Shown piece after piece: positions 57,024-64,000 of a stretch of 64,000 bases of DNA. Location of the stretch: contig NZ_FNJQ01000004.1 in NCBI RefSeq assembly GCF_900104055.1, positions 62,001 to 126,000 of the forward strand. Direction: 5' to 3'. The first letter of the stretch is position 1; every line of letters begins with the position of its first letter. The DNA is from Pseudoselenomonas ruminantium (GTDB lineage Bacteria; Bacillota; Negativicutes; Selenomonadales; Selenomonadaceae). Under the pieces are notes generated by a model that was not told the origin of the DNA, did no database searches, and saw only the letters and a program-made list of their open reading frames with translations. Position numbers and translations under genes: made by a program.

Positions 57024-58068
57024 GCAGTGGTTCGAGGATGAAACCGCCCCAAAGCAGTTCGCTGAGAGCTTGGCTGCACTCAATGGCAAGCCTTTGACAT
57101 TGCGGATTAATAGCCCCGGTGGCGATGTGTTCGCAGCACAGGCCATCTACAACCTGCTGCGGGACTATCCTGGAGCAGTGACGGCCAAGATTGACGGCCT
57201 TAGCGCCAGTGCCGCAACGCTCATTACCTGTGCGGGCGACACGGTTATTATGCCGTCTAATGCCTTGTTCATGATACATAATCCGCTGACTATTGCCTGG
57301 GGCAATGCCGAAGAGATGCGCAAGACGGCTGACAAGCTGGATACAGTTCGTGACAGCATCGTGAATGTCTATCTGAAGCGCGTGGGCGGCAAGACTAAAG
57401 CGGACGATATCAAAGCTATGATGGATGCAGAAACCTGGCTCACAGCTCAGGAAGCGCTTGATTATGGCTTTGTGGACAGCATCGACAACGAAACGCCCAT
57501 TGAGGATAGCATCAAAGGCAATATGCTGATCATGAACAATGTGGCGTGCGATCTAGTGAAATTCAAACACGGTGACAAGGTGCGGGATATTTTGAACCAG
57601 CGGCAGACACCGACAAATTCCCCTGCCATAAAGCCGAAAGAAGGAGGAAACAAGACTATGGAAAACCAGGAAAAAACCAACACCCTCTTGCAGAAAATCG
57701 CTGACAAGCTGGGTATCAGTGAAAAGCCGGAACCGACGGCAGGCAATCAGAGCATCGAGGATGCAGTAAAGGCAGAGCGTAACCGCATCTGCAATCTGGA
57801 GTCCATGTTGACCGGCGATAAGGTCATTGATGGCATCATCAATACGGCAAAATCCAACGGCCAGACGGCTGAGGATATCAAGCCTTATATTGATGCAGTC
57901 ACCAACGCTCGTAAGGAAGAGCCGAAAGATGGCGCTGCAGAGGCTATCAAGGACATCATCACGGACAATATGCAGTCTGGCGCTGAGGGTGTTGCCGCTG
58001 GCGCTCCCCCGGTGGATAAGAAACAGGCTGCCATTGACGAAATCGTGAACATTGCCAACGGCAAGTGA
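56911..58068 (+). CDS. Head maturation protease, ClpP-type, with scaffold domain
   Basis: 385 residues. The S14 protease domain (about 25-205) has INSPGGDVFAAQAIYNLL, catalytic Ser in LSASAATLITCAG, and catalytic His in FMIHNPLTIAWG. Residues about 240-385 are charged and Ala/Glu-rich, as in scaffold domains of fused capsid proteases; an internal ATG at 57658, after AGGAGG, could make the scaffold alone, like lambda Nu3. ATG 56911 follows GGGAGGAGG inside the portal gene. Confidence 0.92.
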   Translation: MSKKTMTTPTMTTTFWKVTNKAEEETAELLIYGEIVSEQWFEDETAPKQFAESLAALNGKPLTLRINSPGGDVFAAQAIYNLLRDYPGAVTAKIDGLSASAATLITCAGDTVIMPSNALFMIHNPLTIAWGNAEEMRKTADKLDTVRDSIVNVYLKRVGGKTKADDIKAMMDAETWLTAQEALDYGFVDSIDNETPIEDSIKGNMLIMNNVACDLVKFKHGDKVRDILNQRQTPTNSPAIKPKEGGNKTMENQEKTNTLLQKIADKLGISEKPEPTAGNQSIEDAVKAERNRICNLESMLTGDKVIDGIINTAKSNGQTAEDIKPYIDAVTNARKEEPKDGAAEAIKDIITDNMQSGAEGVAAGAPPVDKKQAAIDEIVNIANGK

Positions 58069-58085
58069 GAAGGAGGCTAAAGATT

Positions 58086-58496
58086 ATGGCTAGTTTAGAA
58101 ACCATGACCGGTGTAACCTATGATGAACTCATCGCCGGCCCCGAAGTCGCAACGATGACCAAGAATGTGACCTTCAAGAGTGGTACCAATGTCAAGCGCG
58201 GCGCTCTTTTGAGCATTGACGCAGGTACAGGCAAGGTTATCGCCACGCCGGCAGCTATTGCGGCCGTGGAAGCAGATGCAGAGCACAATATCGAAGCACA
58301 GGACGCTGTACCTGCTGGTGTGGCTGTATACATTGCCAAAGAAGATGTGGATGCCAGCGCAGCAGATGCGGTAGGCACGGTTTACACGCGTGGATTTTTC
58401 AATCGCGAAAAGCTCATTGCCAGCACAGGCGATACAGTTACGGGGCATGAAGAAGAACTGCGCGGCGTTGGTATCGTGCTGTCCAGCTTGAAGTAA
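58086..58496 (+). CDS. Head decoration protein, GpD-like
   Basis: 136 residues, trimer that stabilises the expanded capsid. GTNVKRGALLSIDAGTGKVI and YTRGFFNREKLI are typical of the family. GAAGGAGG precedes ATG 58086. It lies between protease and major capsid gene, as in lambda. Confidence 0.88.
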   Translation: MASLETMTGVTYDELIAGPEVATMTKNVTFKSGTNVKRGALLSIDAGTGKVIATPAAIAAVEADAEHNIEAQDAVPAGVAVYIAKEDVDASAADAVGTVYTRGFFNREKLIASTGDTVTGHEEELRGVGIVLSSLK

Positions 58497-58516
58497 GAGA
58501 AGGAGGCTAAAATATT

Positions 58517-59575
58517 ATGGCTATTGAACTGAAAGACACTGTAAGTCTCATGCAGGCTATGGAGCGCTTCAAGGCTCCTGCCACGACGCTCGTGGATACC
58601 TTTTTTCCCAATATCCCCACACCCGCCGTGACGTCTAAAATCATGGTGGAATACCGCAAGGGCGGCCGTCGTCTGGCACCGTTCGTTGTTGACGGCGAAG
58701 TAAAGGGCGTAAATGTCAGCCGTGAAGGCTCTCACGTCAACATCTATGAGCCGCCGATGGTAGCTCCCCGCCGCACGGTAAACCCTGCTGACATTGAACA
58801 GCGCGGCTTTGGTGAAACCATCTACACCAGCAAAACGGCTGCTCAGCGGGCGGCTGAGATTCAGGCAGCAGACCTGAAAGAACTGCAGGCTATGATTCTG
58901 AATCGCAAGAACCAGATGGCTGCCGAAATCCTTACCACGGGTGCATATACCATCAAGGGATATGCGGATGATGGTGTAACGCCGAAACAGGCCACCATCT
59001 CCTTCGACTGGAACCAGACCATTACGCCGCACACCGATTGGGACCAGGCAAACGCTGATATCTACAACGATATCAAGAACGCATCCGAGCAGATTCAGGA
59101 AAGCGCTGGCGTTGTTCCGACGGTCATGATTTGCGGCAAGAACATCGCAGATTATCTCATGAACAACACGGCCATCATGAAGTGGTTGGCTATCCCGAAT
59201 AACAACAACCTGTCCCTTATGAGCATCCAGCCTCGTATTGTCTCCCCACAGGTTATGCGCATCGGTATGATCCATAGCTTGAATTTGGAAGTGTTCTCCT
59301 ACATGGAGACTTACACGGCTGATGATGGCAGCGTTAAGCCGTTCCTTGGCGATAATGACGTTATCATCGGTATTCCGGGGCGTGGCCGCCAGCTCCACGG
59401 CGCCGTAAACCTCATCAACGATGCTGAGGATGACTTCGAGACCTATTCCGGTCTGTATGTACCAAAATATGCCGCATCCAAGGCCAGCAACACCATGAGC
59501 TTGACGGTTTACAGCCGCTTCCTGCTCGCACCGGAATTCACGGACGATTGGGCTTATATCAAAGCGAAAGCGTGA
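58517..59575 (+). CDS. Major capsid protein, lambda GpE family
   Basis: 352 residues, HK97-type fold by family. Conserved parts are FPNIPTPAVTSKIMVEYRKG, FDWNQTITPHTDWDQ and a C-terminal domain with FLGDNDVIIGIPG. AGAAGGAGG precedes the start. The stop overlaps the next start (TGATG). Confidence 0.95.
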   Translation: MAIELKDTVSLMQAMERFKAPATTLVDTFFPNIPTPAVTSKIMVEYRKGGRRLAPFVVDGEVKGVNVSREGSHVNIYEPPMVAPRRTVNPADIEQRGFGETIYTSKTAAQRAAEIQAADLKELQAMILNRKNQMAAEILTTGAYTIKGYADDGVTPKQATISFDWNQTITPHTDWDQANADIYNDIKNASEQIQESAGVVPTVMICGKNIADYLMNNTAIMKWLAIPNNNNLSLMSIQPRIVSPQVMRIGMIHSLNLEVFSYMETYTADDGSVKPFLGDNDVIIGIPGRGRQLHGAVNLINDAEDDFETYSGLYVPKYAASKASNTMSLTVYSRFLLAPEFTDDWAYIKAKA

Positions 59576-59892
59576 TGGATATGAAGATTTTAGTGACGAA
59601 AGGCATGATTAGCTATAACAGGAAACTGCACAAAGTTAATCAGATCGTGGAAGTGGATGAGGCGGCAGGCCGTCGCTTCATCCGTTTGGGCGTGGCCACA
59701 CTCCTGGAAGAGACTGTGGCAGATGCGCCTGCCGCTGGTACTGATGAGCCAGTAACTCCCGAACAGCAGCCGGAAGATGCTGAGCAGGCTGCAGATGAAG
59801 CGGAAGAGGAAGAGACTGTGGCGGATTTGCCGACGGTTGATCCTGCTGCAGGCGTAAAGAAGGCCAGCGGAAAGAAGAAGGCGGCAAAATGA
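59575..59892 (+). CDS. Small head-associated protein with acidic tail
   Basis: 105 residues. The first 45 form a small beta domain (KILVTKGMISYNRKLHKV, then VDEAAGRRFIRLGVATLL); the rest is Ala/Glu/Pro-rich, ending in a Lys-rich patch. Common after capsid genes in Firmicutes phages; role unknown. ATG 59575 or 59581. Confidence 0.7.
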   Translation: MDMKILVTKGMISYNRKLHKVNQIVEVDEAAGRRFIRLGVATLLEETVADAPAAGTDEPVTPEQQPEDAEQAADEAEEEETVADLPTVDPAAGVKKASGKKKAAK

Positions 59893-60221
59893 GCGCCTTC
59901 AGGGATATGCTGAGAGCCGATTTCGACAATGTTTTTCTCAATGCCGACGAATTCGCGGATGAGCATGAATTTAATGGCCAGACAGTGCTTTGCGTGGTGC
60001 AGACTCCCACGGAGCAGGGCATGTTTCTGCAGGGCTTAGATTATCGCGGATTTGAAGACGTGCATGGAAAAACAACCATCGTCCATATGAAAAAGGAGAC
60101 CATCGGCGAAGTTCCCTCAGAAGGAGAGATTATTACCTTCGACGGGGAACCGATGCAGGTGGATTCCTGCGCGGACAATATGGGTATGCTCAGCATCACA
60201 TTGCATTTCAACCATGCGTAA
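59889..60221 (+). CDS. Head-tail connector, lambda GpFII-like
   Basis: 110 residues. NADEFADEHEFNGQTVLCVV and EGEIITFDGEPMQVDSC fit the FII/Gifsy-2 head-tail joining family. It overlaps the previous gene by 4 bases (ATGA). Confidence 0.75.
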   Translation: MSAFRDMLRADFDNVFLNADEFADEHEFNGQTVLCVVQTPTEQGMFLQGLDYRGFEDVHGKTTIVHMKKETIGEVPSEGEIITFDGEPMQVDSCADNMGMLSITLHFNHA

Positions 60222-60233
60222 GGCGGTGAGGCT

Positions 60234-60749
60234 ATGGCCATCGAGATTGAATTGCGTGGCAATGAGTCGCTGACCAGGATGCTGAATTCCCTGAGCGGCA
60301 ACAATATGTATGCGGCTATATCGTCGGCGGCTCAGCGGGCGGCTACACATGCCCGCAAGGTTGGCACTAAGGAGATACGAAAGGTTTACGCCGTGAAATC
60401 AGGCACTTTGAAAGGGAAAACCAAAATCAAAAAGGATTTCGACGGTGCAGTTTTGGAAGTCAAGGGCGGTAGCGAACCAATCAAATCCTATAGCGTGGCA
60501 GCCAAGAGCAAGGGTGTATTCGTATCGGTCAAGAAGGGCAAAAAAACGCTGGTTCCACGTTCTTTTACCCTGAATAGCCGATTTGTGGCCCGCGAAACGA
60601 GCAAACGACTACCATTTCGCGATTTGTATGGCCCGGCAGTCCCGCAGTTGTTTGGCAATCCTGATGTGCTGGAACCTATGCAGGAAGCTGGTGCCGATAA
60701 GTTCGAGGAACGCTTGACGCATGAAATCGAAAGGAGGCTGGGGCAGTGA
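60234..60749 (+). CDS. Minor tail protein, GpZ-like
   Basis: 171 residues, basic. AAISSAAQRAATHARKVGTK and VYAVKSGTLKGK match phage minor tail protein Z, which acts in tail completion. GGCGGTGAGG precedes ATG. It overlaps the next gene by 4 bases. Confidence 0.75.
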   Translation: MAIEIELRGNESLTRMLNSLSGNNMYAAISSAAQRAATHARKVGTKEIRKVYAVKSGTLKGKTKIKKDFDGAVLEVKGGSEPIKSYSVAAKSKGVFVSVKKGKKTLVPRSFTLNSRFVARETSKRLPFRDLYGPAVPQLFGNPDVLEPMQEAGADKFEERLTHEIERRLGQ

Positions 60750-61228
60750 CACCTTTAGACTGTGCCCGCACAATAACCAGCTATCTCAAAAATGCATGTC
60801 AGGAATACGATGAATACACCACTGTGAGGGAAAATGGCCAGGAAGTCAAAGAACCGATACAGGTTTATACAGGCTTTCTGCCAAAGTGCGCCACGGCGGC
60901 GGCAAAGCGCAAGCAGTGCCCTGCTGTGGTGGTAAGGCCGGAAAACGTGACGGATGGGCAGGAAGAGTCGCTGGTAAGCATCGTTATCTATGTCACGGTA
61001 TACGATGACGATATGAACTATAGCGGCGATACCTTGTATCATCTGATGGAGTTTATCCGCATGAGGCTGCTGTCAGAAAATCCTGTGGGGAATGTGCTCA
61101 TTGCCCCAGGGATGAAAGCAACCATCACGGATGAGCAGGCTTTTCCACAGTGGTTGGGATTCATCGAATTGGATGCATATATCCAACAGCCTAAGAAATA
61201 TAGGCCAGAGTTGATTATAGGGAGGTAA
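60746..61228 (+). CDS. Tail terminator/completion-like protein
   Basis: 160 residues from GTG 60746. The alpha/beta pattern with VSIVIYVTVYDDDMNYSGDT and LYHLMEFIRMRLL is that of tail terminator proteins (GpU type), which cap the tube. Assigned by position and pattern. Confidence 0.6.
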   Translation: MTPLDCARTITSYLKNACQEYDEYTTVRENGQEVKEPIQVYTGFLPKCATAAAKRKQCPAVVVRPENVTDGQEESLVSIVIYVTVYDDDMNYSGDTLYHLMEFIRMRLLSENPVGNVLIAPGMKATITDEQAFPQWLGFIELDAYIQQPKKYRPELIIGR

Positions 61229-61232
61229 GAAT

Positions 61233-61511
61233 ATGGCGAAAACCAAGAAAAGCCAGCTGGCAGAGGCAGTACAGGCAAAAGGCCCTGTCGTCTATGTCGG
61301 CCCTGGCTTTAGGGATTCGATTCTGTCAACCTTTAGCATCTTTGCTGAGGGTATTCCGGCAGAATACGCAGACGATCCGGTGATGAAACATCTTTTTGTC
61401 AGCCCCGACAAACTGAATGAGGCCCGGACGGCAGTGGGGCGTAAAGGTACGGCTCTCCATACCTTCTATCATCAGGCATTGGAGAAACACAAGAAGGGAG
61501 AGAATAAATAA
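61233..61511 (+). CDS. Small tail-module protein
   Basis: 92 residues, starting MAKTKKSQLAEAVQAKG; VVYVGPGFRDSILSTFSIFA in the middle. Often found just before sheath genes; function unknown. Its stop overlaps the sheath start. Confidence 0.65.
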   Translation: MAKTKKSQLAEAVQAKGPVVYVGPGFRDSILSTFSIFAEGIPAEYADDPVMKHLFVSPDKLNEARTAVGRKGTALHTFYHQALEKHKKGENK

Positions 61512-62962
61512 TGGCATTTTTTCATGGCGTAAAGGCAAGTGAGGTACCTACTTCGGTCGTCGCCCCGGTAGCAACCACGGCAGGCTTGCCGGTAGTCTTC
61601 GGCACGGCCCCGGTGCATTTAACAGATGATCCGACGGCTTATGTCAACAGGCCGGTTATCTGCTATTCCTGGGCGGAAGCAGAAGCGGCACTGGGCTATA
61701 GTGACGATTGGGACAAGTACACGTTGTGCGAGGCTATGTATAGCGAATTCAAGCTGTACGCAGTAAAGCCTATCATCTTCGTGAACGTACTCAATCCTGC
61801 AGTGCATAAGTCGAGCGTCAGCGGCGCAGAAAAGAATTTGGCTGCAGACAAGACGCTGACACTGGAAGAACCGATTCTGCTTGCCAGCCTGAAGGTCAAA
61901 GCGTCTCCGGAAGCTGAGGCAGATGCAGTTTTGGGCACGGATTATACGGCGGCCTACAATGACGATGGCAAGCTGGTGATTACGGTGCTGGCAGATGGCG
62001 CTTTGGCCAGCAATACTTCCATTGTGCTGACCTATGACAAGGTAGATCCGACGGCAGTAACGGCTAATAGCGTAATCGGTGGTGCCGATTCCAATGGTAA
62101 CCCCACGGGGCTGGAACTGATTGACAGCATCTATACCCTGTTTGCGATGGTGCCGGGTATCGTTGCTGCTCCGGGCTGGTCTGAAAATCCCACGGTGGCA
62201 GCGGTAATGAAGGCCAAGTGCCTGAATATCAGCGAGCTGTTCAGGTGCATCTGCCTGACGGACGTTGATACGGCATCCGTTACCAGCTATTCCGGTGTCA
62301 ATACCTGGAAGAACAACAACAACTACACTGGTACCAATCAGGTGGTTTGCTGGCCGTGCGTGAAGCAGGGCGATATGGTCTTCCATATGTCCACGCACAT
62401 CATGGGTATTATCGGTGTAACGGATGCCGCAAATGATGATGTGCCGTATCAGTCGCCGTCCAACCAGACGCTGCAGGCTACAGGTCTTTGCTTGAAGAAT
62501 GGCACGGAAGTAAATCTGTCCCTGCCGCAGGCAAATCTGCTGAATAGCCAGGGCGTGATGACGGGCCTTAACTTTTCCGGTGGCTGGAAGTCGTGGGGCA
62601 ACTACACGGGTGCTTATCCTGGCACCACGGATGTAAAGGACTCCTTTATCTGCGTGCGCCGCATGTTTGACTGGCAGTATCAGACGTTTGTACTGACTTA
62701 CTGGCAGAAAGTAGACCAGCCGCTGACGCCGCGCCTGATTAAGACCATCGTAGACAGTGAGCAGATTCGTCTCAATGGCCTTGTATCCCGTGGCTTCCTG
62801 CTGGGTGCTGACGTGAAGTTCCTCGAAGAGGAAAATCCCGATACAGACCTGTTGGCAGGCATCATCCGCATCCACAGCTACATCACGCCGCCGGTACCGG
62901 CTCAGGAAATCGAAGATATCCTGGAATACGATGTAAGCAATTTCAAGGCATTGTTTAGCTGA
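61511..62962 (+). CDS. Tail sheath protein
   Basis: 483 residues. Contractile sheath subunit, which makes this phage a myovirus. FHGVKASEVPTSVVAPVATT is the typical first strand, and the C-terminal subtilisin-like core includes WGNYTGAYPGTTDVKDSFIC and FDWQYQTFVLTYW. The final domain reads PPVPAQEIEDILEYDVSNF. The start overlaps the previous stop (AATAATGG). Confidence 0.93.
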   Translation: MAFFHGVKASEVPTSVVAPVATTAGLPVVFGTAPVHLTDDPTAYVNRPVICYSWAEAEAALGYSDDWDKYTLCEAMYSEFKLYAVKPIIFVNVLNPAVHKSSVSGAEKNLAADKTLTLEEPILLASLKVKASPEAEADAVLGTDYTAAYNDDGKLVITVLADGALASNTSIVLTYDKVDPTAVTANSVIGGADSNGNPTGLELIDSIYTLFAMVPGIVAAPGWSENPTVAAVMKAKCLNISELFRCICLTDVDTASVTSYSGVNTWKNNNNYTGTNQVVCWPCVKQGDMVFHMSTHIMGIIGVTDAANDDVPYQSPSNQTLQATGLCLKNGTEVNLSLPQANLLNSQGVMTGLNFSGGWKSWGNYTGAYPGTTDVKDSFICVRRMFDWQYQTFVLTYWQKVDQPLTPRLIKTIVDSEQIRLNGLVSRGFLLGADVKFLEEENPDTDLLAGIIRIHSYITPPVPAQEIEDILEYDVSNFKALFS

Positions 62963-62977
62963 TTGGAGGTTTAAGCT

Positions 62978-63511
62978 ATGGCAGTAAATAAAGTACCTGA
63001 AACTATCAATGACATGCGCGCCTACATTGATGGCGGCAAGAATGAGGATATGATCGGCGTCAAGGAAGTGGAGCTCCCTGAGTTCTCGTCCATGACCACG
63101 GAAGTGACCGGTATCGGCCTTGCTGGCAAGGTGGACGCTCCTGTCCATGGACACTTCGAGGGCATGGAAACGAAACTCACTTGGCAGCTCCCCACCAAGA
63201 CGGCGGCCACGCTGGTGGGCGGCAAGCCCATCAGCCTGGAACTCTATGCGGACAAGCAGTATTTCGACAGCGGCTCTGATGCTTATGTCCATGAGCAGTA
63301 TCGCGTAGCTGTGCGCGGGCGTATCAAGAGCCACAAGCCTGGCTCGATTAAAGCTGGCGAGCCCACGGATAGTGAGACGGTCATTGAAACGCACTATATC
63401 AAAATCGACATTGGCGGCAGCACTGTTTGCGAAGTCGATAAATACGGCTATAAGTGCGTAGTCAACGGCACGGACTATCTGGAAGCCGTCCGCAGGAATA
63501 TTGGTATGTAA
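62978..63511 (+). CDS. Major tail tube protein
   Basis: 177 residues. The tube family (P2 FII) is shown by KVPETINDMRAYIDGGKNED, VELPEFSSMTTEVTGIGLAG and VNGTDYLEAVRRNIGM at the end. TGGAGGTTT precedes ATG. Confidence 0.93.
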   Translation: MAVNKVPETINDMRAYIDGGKNEDMIGVKEVELPEFSSMTTEVTGIGLAGKVDAPVHGHFEGMETKLTWQLPTKTAATLVGGKPISLELYADKQYFDSGSDAYVHEQYRVAVRGRIKSHKPGSIKAGEPTDSETVIETHYIKIDIGGSTVCEVDKYGYKCVVNGTDYLEAVRRNIGM

Positions 63512-63517
63512 TCATAG

Positions 63518-63536
63518 CGTGTCCAACTTGGACACG
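63518..63536. repeat. 19-bp perfect dyad, copy 3
   Basis: CGTGTCCAACTTGGACACG, in the gap between tube and chaperone genes. It is the reverse complement of copy 1, differing only in the central base as written. Confidence 0.75.
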
Positions 63537-63563
63537 TTGTTGGATATGGAGGATTGAACTATT

Positions 63564-63902
63564 ATGGCAGAAGAAAAACAGTTGGAAAAGATTGAAACAG
63601 TGGAAGCAGAAGTCATTGACGACGAAAAGGTACTGAAGCTCAAAAAGCCGCTTTCGAACGGGAAAAGCGAGCTGGTCTTTGATTTTGAAAAAATCAACGG
63701 CTATACCTTGATTAGATGCGAAAAGGCATCCAAGAAAGAAGATCCGTCCATTGCGGTGCAGTCTCTTTCCCAGATTTATCAGGCACATGTGGCCGCTGCT
63801 GCCGCGAATGTCCGCTATGATGATATCCTCAGTCTCAACGCATCCGATTTCACTGCTGCGTGCCTGAAGGCACAGGCTTTTTTACTCAATACGGGGAGAT
63901 GA
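63564..63902 (+). CDS. Tail assembly chaperone (P2 GpE-like), frame 0
   Basis: 112 residues. A small helical-beta domain: VLKLKKPLSNGKSELVFDFE and AVQSLSQIYQAHVAAAAANV. In contractile and flexible phages this product is made together with a longer form by -1 frameshifting; the slippery T TTT TTA is at 63878-63884, 6 codons before the stop. Confidence 0.88.
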   Translation: MAEEKQLEKIETVEAEVIDDEKVLKLKKPLSNGKSELVFDFEKINGYTLIRCEKASKKEDPSIAVQSLSQIYQAHVAAAAANVRYDDILSLNASDFTAACLKAQAFLLNTGR

Positions 63903-64000
63903 GCGGCTTACGCTTATCAGCCCTGAGATTGGCCAAGTATAGCAATACGCCCATCGGCTGGTTCCTGAAATTGCCGGTGGGCGAATTCTATGCATGGATG
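63878..64000 (+). CDS. Tail assembly chaperone extension (-1 frame, runs off the window)
   Basis: After a -1 slip on T TTT TTA (63878-63884) the frame continues TQYGEMSGLRLSALRLAKYS and on to the window edge without a stop. This matches GpE+E' of P2-like phages. ATG 63899 in the same frame is an alternative independent start. Confidence 0.75.

Larger units (their letters stand above)
35620..64000. mobile_element. Prophage of a contractile-tailed phage (left part; right end outside window)
   Basis: The region runs from an integrase pointing outward on the left, through a repressor/antirepressor switch, a replication and partition block (Rep, RecU, ParA, ParB), many tiny early genes, a late regulator, and the packaging, head and tail genes in standard order. 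All structural genes seen are intact. The right attachment site lies beyond 64,000. Confidence 0.96.

Noticed and set aside
58382-59398. 338-codon minus-strand frame over the major capsid gene
   Set aside because: Antisense to a clear capsid gene and without translation signals.
61619-63394. Long minus-strand open frame (591 codons) opposite the sheath and tube genes
   Set aside because: It has no ribosome site and lies antisense to two strongly recognised tail genes; its openness follows from codon bias of the plus strand.

Overview
The window looks like a chromosome segment of a motile Gram-negative Firmicute of the Negativicutes, most likely Selenomonas or a close relative. This is an inference. 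It rests on the Firmicutes gene orders (tig-clpP-clpX-lon-engB; ireB-ruvX-DUF1292-mltG-trmR-U32), flagellar motAB, a stand-alone hypF, a siroheme-decarboxylase pair, moderate GC content and frequent TTG/GTG starts with strong GGAGG ribosome sites. No rRNA, tRNA or CRISPR array was seen.

Positions 1-35,620 are host housekeeping DNA. In order: the 3' part of a C4-dicarboxylate antiporter; a LysR regulator; motA-motB; acpS-nnr-mutS2-GNAT; rpsO and pnp; a TPR protein; ttcA and an orphan 92-aa gene on the minus strand; hypF; a previously unnamed small RNA gene (about 16,059-16,210); a small P-loop ATPase; prfC; the proteostasis block tig-clpP-clpX-lon followed by engB; ahbA-ahbB behind a perfect 19-bp dyad at a promoter; an aminotransferase; the ireB-ruvX-DUF1292-mltG-trmR-U32 cluster; acylphosphatase-aroQ; pepQ-SIMPL; and a secreted protein of unknown function. 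Near-identical GCCTTCCCC/GGGGAAGGC hairpins recur behind several genes.

From about 35,620 to the end of the window lies the left part of a prophage; its right end is outside. It opens with a tyrosine integrase on the minus strand. A lysogeny switch follows: a KilAC/BRO antirepressor, a CI-like repressor, four 13-bp operators between divergent promoters, and two tandem hairpins in the early leader. The early region encodes a rolling-circle-type HUH Rep protein followed at once by two DnaA boxes, then a RecU-like resolvase, ParA and ParB. About 25 tiny overlapping genes follow, many Cys-rich or membrane-anchored. They are interspersed with phased ATCGTT repeats, a 29-bp direct repeat that brackets an AT-rich single gene, and three copies of a 17-19-bp perfect dyad.

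A late regulator of ArpU type precedes the virion genes. The head module is lambda-like: Nu1-like TerS, GpA-like TerL, GpW, portal, ClpP-type protease/scaffold, decoration protein and major capsid protein. The tail module is contractile: sheath, tube, and a chaperone with a T TTT TTA slippery site for a -1 frameshift. The phage is therefore a myovirus. The combination of Rep, origin-like DnaA boxes, ParAB and repeated dyads suggests that it can also replicate and segregate as a plasmid; this part is inference.
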